Shown one piece after another: positions 47,601 through 50,058 of a stretch of DNA of 50,058 nucleotides. This stretch comes from a bacterium (GTDB lineage: Bacteria; Chloroflexota; Dormibacteria; Aeolococcales; Aeolococcaceae): positions 1 to 50,058 of the forward strand of contig JAJZNI010000129.1 of the NCBI GenBank assembly GCA_021847925.1, in the 5' to 3' direction. The notes below the pieces were generated by a model. It had not been told where the DNA came from and did not search any database. It saw nothing but the letters and a program-made list of their open reading frames with translations. Each line of letters opens with the position of its first letter. Within the stretch, counting starts at the first letter, position 1. The position numbers and the translations under genes are program-made.

Positions 47601-48329
47601 CACCTCCTGGACGGCGGCGGGCACCTGGGCGTAGAAGGGGTTGACGGTCTCGCGTGCCTGGAAGTAGACGTCGGGGTTCTGGGCGGTGCCCCGGATCACC
47701 GGATGCTCGGGGGAGAGCGCCCGGGCACGGTGGGCACGGACCAGCTCGGCGGGGACCAGGGCGCGCAGGTCGTCGTCCGTCAGCAGCTCGACGGTGTTGA
47801 GCTCGTGCGAGGTGCGGAACCCGTCGAAGAAATGGACGAAGGGGATGCGGGTGCGCAGGGTCGCCGCCTGGGCGACCACGGCGAGGTCGTGAGCCTCCTG
47901 CACCGACGCGGACGCCAGCAGCGCGAACCCCGTCTGGCGCACCGCCATGACATCCGAGTGGTCACCGAAGATGGAGAGCGCCTGGGCGGCCAGGGAGCGG
48001 GCGGCGACGTGGAAGACCGTCGGGGTCAGCTCCCCGGCGATCTTGTACATGTTGGGCACCATGAGGAGCAGGCCCTGGGAGGCGGTGAAGGTGGTGGTGA
48101 GCACGCCGCCCTGGAGCGCGCCGTGGAGAGCGCCGGCGGCGCCCCCCTCGCTCTGCATCTCGATCACGGTGGGGACGCTGCCCCACACGTTCGGGCGCCC
48201 CCGGCTGGCCCACTCGTCGGCCAGCTCGGCCATCGGTGAGGAGGGGGTGATGGGGAAGATCGCGCACACCTCGTTGAGCCGGTAGGCGGTCGTGACCGCG
48301 GCCTCGTTGCCGTCGATGGTGGTGCGCAT
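44679..48329 (-). CDS. nifJ: Pyruvate:ferredoxin (flavodoxin) oxidoreductase
   Basis: 1216 aa; [165 protein letters not shown]. Confidence 0.97.
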   Translation of the reverse strand: [1216 protein letters not shown]

Positions 48330-49963
48330 CACATGGGCTCCGGAGTCATCTCGATGGCATGCACGGGGCACTGCTCGTAGCAGGTCCCGCAGCCGGTGCA
48401 GCGTTCGTAGTCGAAGCGGTAGCGATTCCCCTTGCCCAGCTTGACCACGGCGTCCTCCGGGCAGGCCCCGAGGCAGCCGTCGCACTCGAAGCAGTTCCCA
48501 CAGGAGAGGCAGCGCTGCGCCTCGTAGACGGCCTCGCGCTCGCCGAGCCCGCCGACCACCTCCGCGAAGTCCCCCACCCGCTCCGCGGGAGCGCGCTCCG
48601 GCTGGCGGCGGGCGCCCGCCTCCGCGAAGTACCAGGGGTGCAGCTTCTCGTAGGCGGCGAGCTCGTGCTTCGGCGGGGTCGCCTCCTCAGCGCCGTGCAG
48701 ATGGGCGTCGATGTGGCGCGCCGCCTTCTTGCCGTGTCCCACGCCCACCGTGACCGTGCGCTCGGCGGGCACCATGTCCCCACCCGCGAACACCCCGGGG
48801 CAGCCGGTCATCATCGAGGCCGAGACCACGACGGTGCCGTCCCGCTTCAGCTCCACCCCGGGAACCCGGCTCAGAAACTCCGTGTCGGCGTCCTGTCCCA
48901 CCGCCAGGATGACCGTGTCCGCGGCGAGCTTCTCGAAGCGGCCGGTGGGCTGCGGGAACCCGGAGCCGTCGAGCTCCATCACCTCCACGGTGAGCTCGGA
49001 CCCCTCGAAGGCGGTGATGGTGTGCAGCCAGTTGATCCGCACCCCCTCACGCTCCGCCGCCTCCGCCTCCTCCTCATGGGCGGGCATCCGCTCGCGGTTG
49101 CGCCGGTACACGATCATGGCCTCGCTCGCGCCCAGGCGGCGCGCCACGCGGGCGGCGTCCATGGCGGTGTTGCCACCTCCGTAGACGGCGACCCGGCGCC
49201 CGATGACGGGACGCTCCCCCGCCGCGACGTCACGCAGGAACGAGACCGCATCCACGATGCGCCCCGCCTCCCGCGCCGGGATGTCCACGTGCTTGGAGAG
49301 GTGCGCGCCCACCGCCACGAAGACGGCGTCGAAGCCGCCCTCGGCGCGCTCCGCGGCGAGGTCGGTGACGCGGTGACCCTGGGTGAAGCGCACCCCGAGC
49401 GCCTCGATGCGCGCCAGCTCACCGGCGAGCACGTCGCGCGGCAGCCGGTAGTCGGGGATGCCGTAGCGCATCATCCCGCCCGGCTCGGGGCTCAGGTCGC
49501 GGATCTCGACGCGGTGACCGCGGCGGGCGAGCTGGTAGGCGGCGGAGAGCCCGCTCGGCCCCGAGCCGACCACCAGGACGCGCTTCCCGCTCGGCGCGGC
49601 GGGCGCCGGGAACGACCACCCGCGCTCCAGGGCGAGGTCACCGAGGAAGCGCTCGACGGCGTGGATGGAGACGGAGCTGTCCAGCTCCTTGCGGTTGCAG
49701 ACGTCCTCGCAGGGGTGGTAGCAGACGCGACCGTGAATCGCCGGCAGGGGATTGTCGTCGACCAGCTGGCGCCAGGCGTCCTCGTAGCTTCCGTCGCGCA
49801 CCAGCGCGAGCCAGGCCTGGATGTTCTCGCCGGCGGGGCAGCCGCTGTTGCAGGGGGGGAGCAGGTCGAGGTACTGAGGGCGGCGAGTCCGCACCGGCCC
49901 CGCCCTCGACGCCCCGTGGAGCAGGTCGGGCAGCGGTGTCAGCTCGAGTCCGCCAGGGCTCAT
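48329..49963 (-). CDS. GltD-like FAD/NAD(P) oxidoreductase with C-terminal 4Fe-4S domains, coupled to nifJ
   Basis: CNSGCPAGENIQAWLALVRDGSYEDAWRQLVDDNPLPAIHGRVCYHPCEDVCNRKELD, GSGPSGLSAAYQLARRGH, YGGGNTAMDAARVARRLG, CLSCGNCFECDGCLGACPEDAVVK, CTGCGTCYEQCPVHAIEM. Confidence 0.88.
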   Translation of the reverse strand: MSPGGLELTPLPDLLHGASRAGPVRTRRPQYLDLLPPCNSGCPAGENIQAWLALVRDGSYEDAWRQLVDDNPLPAIHGRVCYHPCEDVCNRKELDSSVSIHAVERFLGDLALERGWSFPAPAAPSGKRVLVVGSGPSGLSAAYQLARRGHRVEIRDLSPEPGGMMRYGIPDYRLPRDVLAGELARIEALGVRFTQGHRVTDLAAERAEGGFDAVFVAVGAHLSKHVDIPAREAGRIVDAVSFLRDVAAGERPVIGRRVAVYGGGNTAMDAARVARRLGASEAMIVYRRNRERMPAHEEEAEAAEREGVRINWLHTITAFEGSELTVEVMELDGSGFPQPTGRFEKLAADTVILAVGQDADTEFLSRVPGVELKRDGTVVVSASMMTGCPGVFAGGDMVPAERTVTVGVGHGKKAARHIDAHLHGAEEATPPKHELAAYEKLHPWYFAEAGARRQPERAPAERVGDFAEVVGGLGEREAVYEAQRCLSCGNCFECDGCLGACPEDAVVKLGKGNRYRFDYERCTGCGTCYEQCPVHAIEMTPEPM

Positions 49964-50058
49964 GCCGTGCCTCCGGTCGTGGGTTGGTTGGGCGTCGGTG
50001 TCGCGCCCACCGCGGGGGCGCGGCGCGCGCCTCGTCACCCGTCACGACACGCGGGGGA

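Noticed and set aside
44865-48239. 1124-aa plus-strand ORF over nifJ
   Set aside because: Shadow ORF opposite PFOR, which has all expected motifs. No recognisable domain in the plus-strand translation.
1-50058. CRISPR arrays, transposases/IS ends, integrases, phage genes, rRNA/tRNA genes
   Set aside because: Looked for repeat-spacer periodicity, DDE/tyrosine recombinase motifs and tRNA signatures in the intergenic gaps; none could be supported.

Overview
The window is a GC-rich, densely coding bacterial chromosomal segment. I found no rRNA, tRNA, CRISPR array or transposon. It looks like an energy-metabolism island for a facultative or microaerobic lifestyle. Left to right it holds: (1) the cytochrome bd tail (cydB 3' end) and cydDC; (2) a GltD-like FeS flavoprotein coupled to a two-subunit 2-oxoacid:acceptor oxidoreductase, an acetolactate-synthase-like TPP enzyme, phosphoketolase and acetate kinase; (3) citrate synthase, NUDIX, PPK2 and a CBS-BON protein; (4) two hypC-family genes, hypD and hypE; (5) a small Cys-rich metallothionein-like protein, an acyltransferase-3 membrane protein and oligoribonuclease; (6) copA-copZ-csoR facing a thioredoxin plus second CsoR-family repressor unit, with three palindromic CsoR-type operators; (7) hypA, hypF, a small zinc-ribbon protein and a group-3b-like [NiFe] hydrogenase operon that includes a lone cyclic-nucleotide-binding-fold protein; (8) a divergent DHOD-like protein and a nitronate-monooxygenase-like protein; (9) a DtxR regulator with a heme cluster (HemY/CgoX-like, AhbD/NirJ-like radical SAM, ferrochelatase); (10) pyruvate:ferredoxin oxidoreductase translationally coupled to a second GltD-like FeS flavoprotein. 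The strongest leads are the paired C-H-C and C-G-C CsoR paralogs with operators of different spacing, the repeated GltD-like/2-oxoacid oxidoreductase module, the non-canonical CNMP-fold protein in the hydrogenase operon, and the heme cluster with a radical SAM enzyme. All assignments come from reading motifs and gene order. No database search was run.
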